Positions 41,153-50,475 of a DNA stretch of 58,605 bases are shown one piece after another. The stretch's first letter is position 1, and every line of letters begins with the position of its first letter. The stretch is from the NCBI GenBank assembly GCA_946624935.1, contig CAMOSN010000004.1, positions 1 to 58,605 on the forward strand. The letters are read 5' to 3'. A model generated the notes under the pieces. It made no database searches. It was not told the origin of the DNA and saw only the letters and a list, made by a program, of their open reading frames with translations. A program made the translations under genes and the position numbers. The stretch comes from an uncultured Lachnospiraceae bacterium (GTDB lineage: Bacteria > Bacillota > Clostridia > Lachnospirales > Lachnospiraceae).

Positions 41153-41857
41153 TCAGTCAATGCTCTCGATCTTATATCCCACACCCCACATAACCTTGAG
41201 ATATTTCGGGTTTTTCGGATCGATCTCGATTTTTTCACGAATATGCCGGATATGCACGGTCACGGTGTTATCCGCAAAAAAAGCTTCCTCCTTCCAGATC
41301 TTTTCGTAGATCTGATCGATGGAAAACACCTTTCCTTTGTTCTGAATGAGCAGCAGCAGAATGTTGTACTCAATGCGGGTAAGACGTACCGGCTCCCCGT
41401 CCACCGTAACTTCCTTGCGGTCATCATTGACCATCAGTCCTCCGGTGCGGTACACCTTCTCCTGCTCAGCCCCCTCTGCATTCATCGCCCCGAGCGTCGT
41501 GTAGCGGCGCATGGCGGACTTGACTCTGGCCACCAGCTCCAGCGGATTGAACGGCTTGGTAATGTAATCATCCGCTCCGATATTCAGCCCGAGGATCTTA
41601 TCCGAATCCTGCGATTTGGCCGACAGGATAATGATCGGAATTCCGCTCTCCTTTCGGATCTGAAGTGTTGTATGGATCCCGTCCAGCTCCGGCATCATCA
41701 GGTCAAGGATCACCAGATGCACCTCTTCCTTTTTCAGGATCTCCAGCGCCTCCCTGCCGTTTCCGGCCTTCAGCACCCGGTATCCCTCCTGCATCAGATA
41801 TATTTCGATCGCATCGACGATCTCTTTTTCATCATCACAAACCAGAATCGTGTACAT
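41153..41857 (-). CDS. OmpR/VanR-type response regulator
   Basis: The 234-residue regulator has LVCDDEKEIVDAI (acidic pocket), LVILDLMMPELDG (phosphoacceptor Asp), LSAKSQ and TKPFNPLEL. Its winged helix ends YLKVMWGVGYKIE, typical of VanR/PhoB relatives. AGGAG precedes the ATG. It opens a six-gene minus-strand operon with its kinase, zinc-ribbon protein, DUF5685, DnaJ and CobT. Envelope stress is a plausible cue but is not shown. Confidence 0.93.
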   Translation of the reverse strand: MYTILVCDDEKEIVDAIEIYLMQEGYRVLKAGNGREALEILKKEEVHLVILDLMMPELDGIHTTLQIRKESGIPIIILSAKSQDSDKILGLNIGADDYITKPFNPLELVARVKSAMRRYTTLGAMNAEGAEQEKVYRTGGLMVNDDRKEVTVDGEPVRLTRIEYNILLLLIQNKGKVFSIDQIYEKIWKEEAFFADNTVTVHIRHIREKIEIDPKNPKYLKVMWGVGYKIESID

Positions 41858-42025
41858 ATCACTTCTCCTGTTCTAAGTATGAAATCAGTCCTTGTTATAG
41901 GTTTTTTTCATAATAGCATACTCCCCGGAAAATTGGTAGGTGCCAGAAAGCGGTAAATATGATATAGTACTTTCATTGCAGCTGCCCTGCCCGGGGCAGA
42001 ATTCTTTCAAAAAGAGGAGAACTTT

Positions 42026-43579
42026 ATGACAATTGAACAGGTTCGTTCTGCAGCCACACCGGAGGAGCTGCAGGATCAGACGGCAGAAAGCAGCTGCCGT
42101 TTCTCCGGTATTCTGGTGCATCCCACCTCATTCCCGTCGCCCTTCGGCATCGGCGATCTCGGCAAAGGCGCCTACGATTTTATTGATTTTCTTGCCGCAT
42201 CCGGACAGAAACTGTGGCAGGTGCTCCCGCTCGGGCCTACCGGTTTTGGCGATTCTCCCTATCAGGGACCATCTGCTTTTGCCGGTCAGCCTCTGATCAT
42301 CAGCCCGGAAAAGCTGTTCGAAAAAGGTCTCCTTACCCGGGAGGATCTTGAAACCCCCCCGCACCAGGATCCGCACAAGGTAGACTACGGAACAGTCATT
42401 CCCTATAAGTACGGACTGCTTCGCAGGGCATATGCCACCTTCCGCCATACCCCCGACAAGCTGATGCTCGAAGAGTTTGAGCATTTCTGCGCGCAGGAAA
42501 AGGACTGGCTGGACGATTATGCTCTGTTCATGGCACTGAAGGAAGCGCATGAAGGCCGCTGCTGGCTGGACTGGGAGGAGGCAGCGCGTACACCGGACGA
42601 AAAAGCAAAGAAGGCCTTCCGGGAGCAGCTTCATGACGAAATCTCATTCCACTGCTTCGTACAGTTCATCTTCCAGATGCAGTGGACACAGCTTCTGTCC
42701 TATGCACACAGCCAGCATGTCGAGGTGATCGGCGATGCACCGATCTTTATGTCTTTGGACAGCTGCGATGTTTGGGCAAACAAAAAGTATTTCCAGCTCG
42801 ATACCAAAGGCTTCCCGACCCATGTGGCCGGCGTTCCGCCCGATTATTTCAGTGCAACTGGTCAGCTGTGGGGAAATCCGCTGTACGACTGGGACGCCAT
42901 GAAAAAAGCCGGTTATTCCTGGTGGATAGAACGTGTACGCCGGCAGCTGGAGCTGGTGGATCACCTGCGGATCGATCATTTCCGCGGTTTCGAATCCTAC
43001 TGGTCCGTTCCGGCCGGAGAAGAGACCGCCATTCACGGCTCCTGGAAAAAAGGGCCTGGCGCTGATCTGTTCCGTACCATTGCCAAAGCGCTTGGTGAGA
43101 ATCTTCCCATCTTTGCGGAGGATCTGGGAATCATTACGCCCGAGGTCGAAGCACTGCGTGAGGAGCTTGGCTTCCCGGGCATGAAGGTTCTGCAGTTCGG
43201 CTTCGGCGATATGAATGACCGCAGCTACATCCCGCATTTCTATACGGATGTGAATTGTCTGTGCTACACCGGCACCCATGACAACGATACGACTGCCGGC
43301 TGGTACCAGTCCCAGCCCGAGCAGATCAAGGACCGGATCCGCAGGTACGGCAACACGGACGGCGGCTGCATCAGCCTGGATTTTATCCGCTTCTGTCTGG
43401 GCAGCATTGCAAAATATGCCATCTTCCCCATTCAGGATCTGCTGATGCTTGGAAGTGAAGCGCGCATGAATACGCCGGGCGTTGCCGCTGCCAACTGGTC
43501 ATTCCGCTATACCGCGGATATGCTTACCCCGGAAAGAAGTAAATGGCTGGCCCAGACGACAAGCCTGTTCGGCCGCTGA
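42026..43579 (+). CDS. malQ: 4-alpha-glucanotransferase
   Basis: MalQ (GH77) transfers alpha-1,4-glucan segments in maltodextrin and glycogen metabolism. The 517 residues are of bacterial length. Marks include GILVHPTSFPSPFGIGDLG at the N-terminus, GDSPYQGPSAFAG, the nucleophile Asp317 in LRIDHFRGFE, FAEDLG with the acid/base Glu, and GTHDNDTTAGW. GAGGAG precedes the ATG. It lies close to plsC and, beyond spoVG, the convergent glgC-glgD pair, suggesting a glycogen neighbourhood. Confidence 0.96.
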   Translation: MTIEQVRSAATPEELQDQTAESSCRFSGILVHPTSFPSPFGIGDLGKGAYDFIDFLAASGQKLWQVLPLGPTGFGDSPYQGPSAFAGQPLIISPEKLFEKGLLTREDLETPPHQDPHKVDYGTVIPYKYGLLRRAYATFRHTPDKLMLEEFEHFCAQEKDWLDDYALFMALKEAHEGRCWLDWEEAARTPDEKAKKAFREQLHDEISFHCFVQFIFQMQWTQLLSYAHSQHVEVIGDAPIFMSLDSCDVWANKKYFQLDTKGFPTHVAGVPPDYFSATGQLWGNPLYDWDAMKKAGYSWWIERVRRQLELVDHLRIDHFRGFESYWSVPAGEETAIHGSWKKGPGADLFRTIAKALGENLPIFAEDLGIITPEVEALREELGFPGMKVLQFGFGDMNDRSYIPHFYTDVNCLCYTGTHDNDTTAGWYQSQPEQIKDRIRRYGNTDGGCISLDFIRFCLGSIAKYAIFPIQDLLMLGSEARMNTPGVAAANWSFRYTADMLTPERSKWLAQTTSLFGR

Positions 43580-43593
43580 AGGAAAGGCGCAGT

Positions 43594-44340
43594 ATGATTC
43601 GTCTTATTCTGATTGTATTATTTATCGTTCTGTTCCTGCTGTTCTCACTGCTCTACCTTGGGATCACCTGGATCGTGGGACGATTTTCGCAGGACGCCAT
43701 GGACCGTGCACAGCTTTGGATGCTCCGCTGGTGCAGTCGGATCATTCTGTTTCTGGCCGGCACAAAGGTCACCGTGATCGGAAGAGAGCATCTTATGCCT
43801 TCCGAACCGGTGCTTTACATCCTCAACCACCGCAGCTACTTTGACATCCTGCTCACCTATGCAAACGTCCCTTCTCCCACAGGGTTTATCGGAAAAAAGG
43901 AGCTTGCGAAGATCCCGGTCCTGAACCTGTGGCTGAGGCGCCTCCACGGACTGTTTCTTGACCGCAGCGACATCCGGCAGGGCCTGAAAACCATCCTTGC
44001 CGCGATCGATGAAGTGAAGAACGGTGTATCCATCGCCATTTTCCCGGAGGGAACCAGAGGAAAGGATGCGGATGAAACGGTTATGCTACCCTTCCATGAG
44101 GGCTCCTTCAAGATCGCATCCAAAACCGGCTGCCCGGTGATTCCGGTTGTGATCAGCGGATCCTCCGCGATTTTTGAAGATCACATGCCGACGGTCAGGC
44201 GCACCCATGTGATCATGGAGTTTCTGCCTCCCATCGATCCAAAGCAGCTCGAGGGCGATGACAAAAAATTCATGGGACGCTATGTCCAGGGACTCATGCT
44301 GGAGACTCTGCAGCGCAATCATAAAGCGCTCCAGGCATGA
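43594..44340 (+). CDS. plsC: 1-acyl-sn-glycerol-3-phosphate acyltransferase
   Basis: PlsC adds the second acyl chain to form phosphatidic acid. The 248-residue protein has an N-terminal membrane helix (about 3-28), the acyltransferase motif NHRSYFD (HX4D) and the FPEGTRGK substrate motif. Length is normal. AAGG precedes the ATG at 43594, which lies 14 bases after malQ, so the two are probably cotranscribed. Confidence 0.93.
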   Translation: MIRLILIVLFIVLFLLFSLLYLGITWIVGRFSQDAMDRAQLWMLRWCSRIILFLAGTKVTVIGREHLMPSEPVLYILNHRSYFDILLTYANVPSPTGFIGKKELAKIPVLNLWLRRLHGLFLDRSDIRQGLKTILAAIDEVKNGVSIAIFPEGTRGKDADETVMLPFHEGSFKIASKTGCPVIPVVISGSSAIFEDHMPTVRRTHVIMEFLPPIDPKQLEGDDKKFMGRYVQGLMLETLQRNHKALQA

Positions 44341-44448
44341 TGAAGCAGCGAACGGATGTGCCGAGCTGAAAGGCGTCCGGCAGTTTTTCAAAAAAGGCGT
44401 GCTCACACGGTCCCTGTCACAACGCGCCAATGGCGCACAAGCGTAAGA

Positions 44449-44481
44449 AAGAGCCGACCCCCATGGGGGCCGGCTCTTCTT
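44449..44481. terminator. Bidirectional terminator, plsC and spoVG
   Basis: A near-palindromic hairpin built on AGAGCCGACCCCC and GGGGGCCGGCTCT (about 44450-44477) lies between convergent genes, with A- and T-rich flanks. Confidence 0.8.
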
Positions 44482-44789
44482 CAGTCAATTGCTTCATCCT
44501 GATAATCAAAGCTCGTTTCTGTCTGATCCTCTTCCGTCAATGCCTGTTGATATTCCTTCAGGATAATGTCCTGTATCTGCTCTCTGGTCTGTGAATTGAT
44601 CGGATGAGCAATATCTTTGTACTCTCCGGTAGTTGTCTTTCGGCTGGGCATCGCAATAAACAATCCCTTTTCGCCTTCTATCACTTTGATGTCATGTACC
44701 ACAAATTCATCGTCCAGTGTGATGGATACAATTGCTTTCATTTTGCCTTCTTTGGCTATTTTTCGAATCCTCACATCTGTAATTTTCAT
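44481..44789 (-). CDS. spoVG: SpoVG family regulator
   Basis: The 102-residue protein begins [10 protein letters not shown] and contains [19 protein letters not shown] and [18 protein letters not shown], the SpoVG core. SpoVG binds DNA and RNA and affects septation and other processes in sporulating Firmicutes. The ATG at 44789 is preceded by AAGGG; an in-frame GTG three codons earlier is less well placed. It is a single-gene unit downstream of glgC-glgD. Confidence 0.96.
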   Translation of the reverse strand: MKITDVRIRKIAKEGKMKAIVSITLDDEFVVHDIKVIEGEKGLFIAMPSRKTTTGEYKDIAHPINSQTREQIQDIILKEYQQALTEEDQTETSFDYQDEAID

Positions 44790-44962
44790 ATAGTACACCC
44801 TTTTTGATCATAACCACACTACATCAAAAGATCAGCGATTGCAGTTAATCACATTCTTCAGATCCTGGCTCTTATGTCCAGTTCAATTTGCTACAGTTCT
44901 TTTTCTCCTTTCTATCAGAATTTTAGGCATTCCGGGCGGATCGCCCAACAACGGATCCGGGG

Positions 44963-46081
44963 CTATAACAGGTATCTGTCACCGGACTCTGTCACGATAT
45001 ATGGCCCATTTTCTCCGATATACGATTTATTGGGTCGAATCGTATTGCGGCTTTCCACGATACAGTTTTCCAGGTGCACATTGTCCCCAATGTACACACT
45101 GTTCAGTATCACGCAGTTACGTACAACGCAGTTTTCACCGACAAATACATCTTTAAAAAGAACGGAGTTCTCCACATATCCATTGATAATAGAGCCACTG
45201 GAAATCAGGCTGTTCTTCACTTCACAGCCCGGATTATATTTTGCTGGAGGCAGGTCATCGATTTTCGTGTAAACATCAGGATGCTGCCGGAAAAAATAAT
45301 CTCTCACTTCCGGTTTCAGGAAATCCATGTTGGTCCGATAGTACGATTCCACAGATGCAATGTTGTTCCAGTACGAGGTAATGCGATATCCGTAGATCCG
45401 CTTCACGTCCTTATACCGTATCAGAACATCCTTTACAAAGTCAAATCGTCCTTCCTGTCCGCACCGCTCGATCAGTTCGATGAGCTGGCGCCGGCGCACT
45501 ACATAGATACCACAGGAGATCGTACTGGAAATCGCCGCCATCGGCTTTTCCTCAAACTGCTCGATTCGGCAGTCGTCATTCATCTTAAGAAGCCCAAATC
45601 TTGTAACGTCCTCTCCCGCGGGAAGTTCTCTGCAAACCACCGTGACATCCGCTTTCTTTGCGATATGATACTCTAAGACTTTATTGAAGTCAAGTTTATA
45701 AATTCCATCTCCGGGTGCAATGATCACATATGGTTCATGACAATCCTTCAACCAGTTCAGATTCTGGTGAAGCGCATCAGCCGTTCCGCGGTACCAGAAG
45801 CTGTTGTCTGGTGTCTGCATGGGAGGAAACACAAAAAGTCCCCCCTGTTTTCGTCCAAAATCCCACCACTTGGAGGAGCTCAGGTGCTCATTCAGGGACC
45901 GGGAATTATACTGTGTCAGCACTGCAACCTTCTGCACATGAGAATTCGACATGCTGCTGAGTGCAAAGTCAATACTTCTGTAGCTGCCGGCGATCGGCAT
46001 AGCCGCAATTGCACGTTTGTTGGACAGCTCCTTCATCCGGTAGCTGTTGCCGCCGGCGAGAATAATTCCTACCGCTCTCAT
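44963..46081 (-). CDS. glgD: ADP-glucose pyrophosphorylase regulatory subunit GlgD
   Basis: GlgD pairs with GlgC in Firmicutes to make ADP-glucose for glycogen. The 372 residues share the nucleotidyltransferase fold ([16 protein letters not shown]) but the catalytic KPAVPFGG-like motif is replaced ([11 protein letters not shown]), as usual for the regulatory chain. A left-handed beta-helix forms the C-terminus, with isoleucine/valine repeats from about residue 290. Its ATG overlaps the glgC stop, so the subunits are made in step. Confidence 0.94.
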   Translation of the reverse strand: MRAVGIILAGGNSYRMKELSNKRAIAAMPIAGSYRSIDFALSSMSNSHVQKVAVLTQYNSRSLNEHLSSSKWWDFGRKQGGLFVFPPMQTPDNSFWYRGTADALHQNLNWLKDCHEPYVIIAPGDGIYKLDFNKVLEYHIAKKADVTVVCRELPAGEDVTRFGLLKMNDDCRIEQFEEKPMAAISSTISCGIYVVRRRQLIELIERCGQEGRFDFVKDVLIRYKDVKRIYGYRITSYWNNIASVESYYRTNMDFLKPEVRDYFFRQHPDVYTKIDDLPPAKYNPGCEVKNSLISSGSIINGYVENSVLFKDVFVGENCVVRNCVILNSVYIGDNVHLENCIVESRNTIRPNKSYIGENGPYIVTESGDRYLL

Positions 46082-47352
46082 GAAACAACACCTGCCTTAT
46101 CTAATGTCTCGCCGCTGGCGAGAAGCCCGTCCTGATAGTCCTCCAGAACCGTCAGACCGGTAACTGCCGTGTTTTTTCCGATTCGTACGCCCGCAGGAAT
46201 CACCGTGTTTTCTCCTACCACGGCAAGTCCGAAGGAATATACATTCGGTTTGATCCGGTTTGGTACGTTTTCTCCAACGCCAAGCACAGCGCGCGCCCCG
46301 ACAGATACGTTCTCCGCAAGGATCGTCCGGTCGAGGACCGCTCCGTCTCCGATCACACTTCCCTGCATGACAATCGAATCCCGCACAACCGCGCCTTTCC
46401 CGATCCGGACGCCGCATCCTATTACAGAATTCATCACTTCTCCCTCGATCTCGGTTCCGTCACCGATCAGGCTTCTGCTGATCCGGGCGTCCCCGGAGAT
46501 ATACTGCGGAGGAATGATGTCATTCTTGGTGTAGATCTTCCAGAATTCCTCGTACAGATTGAATTCCGGGATAATATCAATCAACTCCATATTGGCTTCC
46601 CAATAAGAGCCCAGGGTGCCAACATCCTTCCAGTAACCGTTATACTCATAAGCGACCAGATTCTCCCCTTTGCCGAAGCAGTACGGGATCACATGCTTGC
46701 CGAAATCACAGTTGGGCTGTTCGGACAGCGTCATCAGTGATTCCTTCAGCACACTCCAGTTGAAAATATAAATCCCCATGGAAGCCAGATTGCTCTTCGG
46801 ATGCTCGGGCTTTTCCTGGAATTCGGTGATATGCCCCTTGTCATCCGTGACAACAATGCCGAAGCGGCTCGCCTCCTGCATCGGGACCGGCATGACAGCG
46901 ATGCTGACATCCGCATGATGCGACTTGTGATATTCCAGCATCACCTCATAATCCATTTTGTAAATATGATCCCCGGACAGAATCAGAACATAGTCCGGAT
47001 TATAGCTTTCCATATAGGCCAGGTTCTGATAAATCGCATTGGCTGTACCGGTATACCACTCCGTCTTCCCCGACTGCTCATACGGAGGAAGGACCGTCAC
47101 TCCGCCCACATTGCGATCCAGATCCCACGGGATCCCTATGCCGATATGCGTGTTCAGCCGCAGCGGCTGATACTGGGTCAGCACGCCGACTGTATCGATT
47201 CCGGAATTGATGCAGTTGCTCAGAGGAAAGTCAATGATCCGGTACTTTCCGCCAAATGCAACCGCAGGCTTGGCGACTTTCGCTGTAAGAACTCCCAGAC
47301 GGCTCCCCTGCCCCCCGGCCAGCAGCATTGCAATCATTTCTTTTTTAATCAA
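46078..47352 (-). CDS. glgC: Glucose-1-phosphate adenylyltransferase GlgC
   Basis: GlgC makes ADP-glucose, the donor for glycogen synthesis. The 424 residues start [20 protein letters not shown], with [18 protein letters not shown] and [14 protein letters not shown] following, and [21 protein letters not shown] and [10 protein letters not shown] in the catalytic domain. The start is probably TTG at 47352: AAGGGGTGA lies eight bases upstream, and the reading from GTG at 47361 overlaps this ribosome site. The promoter is at 47403-47431. Confidence 0.95.
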   Translation of the reverse strand: MIKKEMIAMLLAGGQGSRLGVLTAKVAKPAVAFGGKYRIIDFPLSNCINSGIDTVGVLTQYQPLRLNTHIGIGIPWDLDRNVGGVTVLPPYEQSGKTEWYTGTANAIYQNLAYMESYNPDYVLILSGDHIYKMDYEVMLEYHKSHHADVSIAVMPVPMQEASRFGIVVTDDKGHITEFQEKPEHPKSNLASMGIYIFNWSVLKESLMTLSEQPNCDFGKHVIPYCFGKGENLVAYEYNGYWKDVGTLGSYWEANMELIDIIPEFNLYEEFWKIYTKNDIIPPQYISGDARISRSLIGDGTEIEGEVMNSVIGCGVRIGKGAVVRDSIVMQGSVIGDGAVLDRTILAENVSVGARAVLGVGENVPNRIKPNVYSFGLAVVGENTVIPAGVRIGKNTAVTGLTVLEDYQDGLLASGETLDKAGVVS

Positions 47353-47402
47353 TGCGATCACCCCTTGTTTTTCAATCCATATTCCCTTGGAATGGTGGGA
47401 TT

Positions 47403-47431
47403 ATTATAGCACAGCGTTTCAGATTTGTGAA
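47403..47431 (-). promoter_or_regulatory. Promoter of glgC-glgD
   Basis: Minus-strand TTCACA (47431-47426), 17-base spacer and TGC-TATAAT (47408-47403). Confidence 0.65.
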
Positions 47432-47644
47432 CAGATTTTACAATTTTCATCTTTTCTTCAAGGGGTTTATACCGCAATTGTTCGGGACTTTTTGAAATGC
47501 GGACCCAATATTCCCAGTCGTTTCTCTATAAATTTCCTCCGGTCGGTCACCGGATTTACGATTCTGCACAAATCCGGATTGGCTCTTTCCTTTTTTCGTC
47601 ATTCAGGATATACTGTCATGGAAATCAAAATGAAGGAGATCTTT

Positions 47645-49027
47645 ATGTTTCAGATAGATTACAATCATCCGATCCCGGTCCATTTCATCGGAATCGGCGG
47701 CATCAGCATGAGCGGTCTTGCCTGCATTCTGAAGAAAGCAGGCTTTACCGTGACAGGCTCCGACGGCAAAGCCTCCGAGCTTACTGCACGCCTGGAAGCG
47801 GAAGGGATTCCCGTTGCGATCGGTCAGAGGGCCGAAAATATCCCTTCTCCCTGTTCCCTTGTTGTTTACACTGCAGCTGTTCATGAGGACAATCCCGAAT
47901 ATCAGGAGGCAGTACGGCAGGGCATTCCGATGCTTACGCGCGCACAGCTTCTGGGCGAGCTGATGCGCAACTATCCCGTTGCCGCAGCTGTGGCCGGTAC
48001 GCACGGAAAAACCACCACGACCTCCATGCTGGCCCATATCTGCATGGAGGCCGGGCAGGATCCCACCATTTCCGTAGGCGGCATGCTTCCTCTGATCGGA
48101 GGCAACATCCGGGTAGGCGGCCCGGACACTTTTATAACAGAAGCCTGTGAATACACCAACAGCTTTCTGAGTTTTTATCCGACGGTAGGCATTGTCCTCA
48201 ATATTGATGCTGATCATCTCGACTTCTTCAAGGATCTGGATGATATCCGTGCCTCTTTCCGCAAATTCATGGAGCTTATCCCGGCCGACGGTGCCGTTGT
48301 GATCAATGGCTCCATTCCGGAGCTGGCACAGCTGACAGACGGACTCCCCTGCAAGGTCATTACCTTCGGGACCCCCGACAGCGACTACCAGGCTGTAAAC
48401 GTTTCCTTTGAAGCCAACGGGAATACTTCGTTTGACCTGAAAAAAAGACAGGCGACTGCCGTCGCGGAGCGCTATACGCTGCGCGTCCCCGGGGAGCACA
48501 ACATTGCAAATGCTCTGGCAGCCATCGCCGCGGCGGATTTCATGGGCGCCGGCACACAGGCGCAGAAGGATGGCCTTTATGCATTCACCGGCACCGGCCG
48601 GCGCTTTGAAAAGAAAGGCATGCTCGGGAACGTGACGGTCATTGATGACTACGCTCATCACCCGACTGAGATCCGCGCCACACTGCACTCTGCAGCCACC
48701 CAGCCGCACCGGGAGGTATGGTGTGTGTTCCAGTCTCACACCTACTCACGCACCAAAGCGCTTTTCAATGACTTTGTCGATGCACTGTCCCTGGCGGACC
48801 ACGTAGTTGTGGCCGAAATCTACCCGGCGCGTGAAACGGATACTCTGGGCATGAGCGGCGAGCTGCTTTGTGAAGCACTGAAAAAGCACGGCTGCGATGC
48901 TTTCTTCTTTCCGGACTTCGCTCAGATCGAAGCATTCGTACGCAGTCATGTTCGAGACAATGATCTGCTCATCACGATGGGCGCCGGAGATATTTATAAA
49001 GTAGGCGACGATCTGCTCCGTGGGTGA
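47645..49027 (+). CDS. murC: UDP-N-acetylmuramate:L-alanine ligase
   Basis: MurC adds L-alanine to UDP-MurNAc in peptidoglycan synthesis. The 460 residues show the N-terminal Rossmann HFIGIGGISMSGLA, the ATP loop AGTHGKTTTTSML, and the C-terminal DDYAHHPTEI. AAGGAG at 47633-47638 decides the ATG at 47645; upstream in-frame ATGs at 47618 and 47630 lack spacing. The stop TGA is also the first codon of a 15-bp tandem repeat array. Confidence 0.96.
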   Translation: MFQIDYNHPIPVHFIGIGGISMSGLACILKKAGFTVTGSDGKASELTARLEAEGIPVAIGQRAENIPSPCSLVVYTAAVHEDNPEYQEAVRQGIPMLTRAQLLGELMRNYPVAAAVAGTHGKTTTTSMLAHICMEAGQDPTISVGGMLPLIGGNIRVGGPDTFITEACEYTNSFLSFYPTVGIVLNIDADHLDFFKDLDDIRASFRKFMELIPADGAVVINGSIPELAQLTDGLPCKVITFGTPDSDYQAVNVSFEANGNTSFDLKKRQATAVAERYTLRVPGEHNIANALAAIAAADFMGAGTQAQKDGLYAFTGTGRRFEKKGMLGNVTVIDDYAHHPTEIRATLHSAATQPHREVWCVFQSHTYSRTKALFNDFVDALSLADHVVVAEIYPARETDTLGMSGELLCEALKKHGCDAFFFPDFAQIEAFVRSHVRDNDLLITMGAGDIYKVGDDLLRG

Positions 49028-49084
49028 TCCTTCCGTGAGTAATCTTTCTTTATGTGATTCTTCCGCAGGGGGTTCTTCCGAAGA
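49025..49084. repeat. 15-bp tandem repeat, four units, starting at the murC stop
   Basis: Degenerate TGATTCTTCCGCAGG-like units start at 49025, 49040, 49055 and 49070. Confidence 0.75.
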
Positions 49085-49108
49085 GATCTCGTCAACCTGT
49101 AAATGATT

Positions 49109-49183
49109 TTATCCACAGTATCCACATTATCCACAGTCTGTGCACGCCGTGTGTGCATAAACTGTGGATTCTTTTGTGGATAA
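49109..49183. promoter_or_regulatory. Cluster of DnaA boxes upstream of dnaD-dnaI
   Basis: Two perfect TTATCCACA boxes (49109-49117, 49127-49135) flank a one-mismatch box (GTATCCACA, 49118-49126), all adjoining head to tail. On the other strand are TGTGCATAA (49152-49160), TGTGGATTC (49163-49171) and a perfect TGTGGATAA (49175-49183). The set is 30-110 bases upstream of the next promoter. Confidence 0.85.
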
Positions 49184-49210
49184 GTACCGGTTTTTTTTTC
49201 AGAGTCCCTG

Positions 49211-49219
49211 TGCTATACT
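49211..49219 (+). promoter_or_regulatory. Extended -10 promoter of dnaD-dnaI
   Basis: TGC-TATACT at 49211-49219, with a T-run in place of a -35 element. Confidence 0.5.
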
Positions 49220-49260
49220 CATCTGTACACGAAAAGACCAATCGCAAAGGAAGGCACATC

Positions 49261-50475
49261 ATGAGGCTTCATCTTCCGTCTGACAGCGGCGTTACGCTGA
49301 TCGAAAATACTTTTATAGATCAATATATGCCTGCCGCAAACGGGGAATTTGTGAAGCTGTATCTGTATCTCCTGCGCTGTGCAGGCACCGGCCGGGAGCT
49401 GTCCATCTCCTCGATCGCCGATTTTTTCGATCACACGGAGAAGGACGTACGGCGGGCTCTCGCCTACTGGGAAAAGCTCTCTCTTCTGAAGCTGCAGTAT
49501 GACGCCAGCGACAATATCACGGATATTGTATTCACCGCCGGCATCCCCGCAAACCGGTCTGCCGTTTCTCTGAACGGTTCAGCCGGAAGCGGTGATCTCC
49601 TGCAGGGCACAGCGGAGGATTCCCGACAGGAACGCGCTGCTGCATCGCAGGGCAGTGTCCCTCCCGGAAATGTCCTTCCCCTGCAGAGCGAACAGGCTCC
49701 GGCGCTTCCCGCCTCGAAGGCGATCCCTGCCGCAAGGCGGGCACAGCTTCGGCAGCAGGAGGATATCCGGCAGCTTGTATATGTACAGGAGCGATATCTC
49801 GGGCGTCCGCTGACCACCTCCGAAATATCCAATCTTCTGTATGTTTATGAGAAGCTGCACTTTTCTCCCGATCTGATCGATTATCTGCTGGAATACTGCG
49901 CCTCAAAGGGCAATCCCGGCAGCCGGTACATGGAAAAGGTCGCCCAGGGATGGTATCTCGAAGGGATCACCACCGTTGAACAGGCCAAGGCCGCCGGAGC
50001 TGCATTTTCAAAACAGTATCACGCGATCTTCCGGGCCCTGGGACTGGGCAGCCGTTCTCCTGCTCCCGCCGAAACACAGTATATGGACCGGTGGCTGCGT
50101 GAGTACGGATTTTCCGTGGAGCTGGTCACGGAAGCCTGTAACCGGACGATCCGTCAGACCCACCAGGCAAGCTTCGATTATGCCGACGGGATCCTGAAGA
50201 GCTGGTCGGAGAAGAAGGTACACTCCCTGGCGGATGTGGAAAAGCTGGATCAGGCGTTCCAGCAGAAAAAAGAGGAAGCGCTTTCCGGTTCCCCCGCGCG
50301 TCCCGCACGCTCCGGGGGCGGCTCATCCCGCAAACGGTCCGGCGCAGGCAACACATTCTCAAGCATGCCGCAGCGCGACTATGACTGGTCGGCCCTGGAA
50401 AAGCAGCTTCTGCGCTCTCAGGAGAACGGGCTTAAAAAAGCCGTGCAGGACGGTGTAAAGGAGGAACAGGTGTGA
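49261..50475 (+). CDS. dnaD: DnaD-domain replication protein
   Basis: The 404-residue protein starts MRLHLPSDSGVTLIENTFID and has an N-terminal winged-helix region (about 20-90, SISSIADFFDHTEKDVRRAL) and DnaD domains in the centre and C-terminal part (about 165-240 TSEISNLLYVYEKLHFSPDL, and 280-340 MDRWLREYGFSVELV). A low-complexity linker separates the first two parts. DnaD-like proteins help load the helicase at origins and restart sites. AAGGAAGG precedes the ATG. It is coupled to dnaI. Confidence 0.9.
   Translation: MRLHLPSDSGVTLIENTFIDQYMPAANGEFVKLYLYLLRCAGTGRELSISSIADFFDHTEKDVRRALAYWEKLSLLKLQYDASDNITDIVFTAGIPANRSAVSLNGSAGSGDLLQGTAEDSRQERAAASQGSVPPGNVLPLQSEQAPALPASKAIPAARRAQLRQQEDIRQLVYVQERYLGRPLTTSEISNLLYVYEKLHFSPDLIDYLLEYCASKGNPGSRYMEKVAQGWYLEGITTVEQAKAAGAAFSKQYHAIFRALGLGSRSPAPAETQYMDRWLREYGFSVELVTEACNRTIRQTHQASFDYADGILKSWSEKKVHSLADVEKLDQAFQQKKEEALSGSPARPARSGGGSSRKRSGAGNTFSSMPQRDYDWSALEKQLLRSQENGLKKAVQDGVKEEQV

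Noticed and set aside
47353-47644. Gene between glgC and murC
   Set aside because: Nothing coding is visible in the 292-base spacer; it holds the glgC promoter and a probable murC leader.
49100-49200. oriC
   Set aside because: DnaA boxes are present but no dnaA, dnaN or typical AT-rich unwinding region and DnaA-trio adjoin; the site is better read as regulatory.
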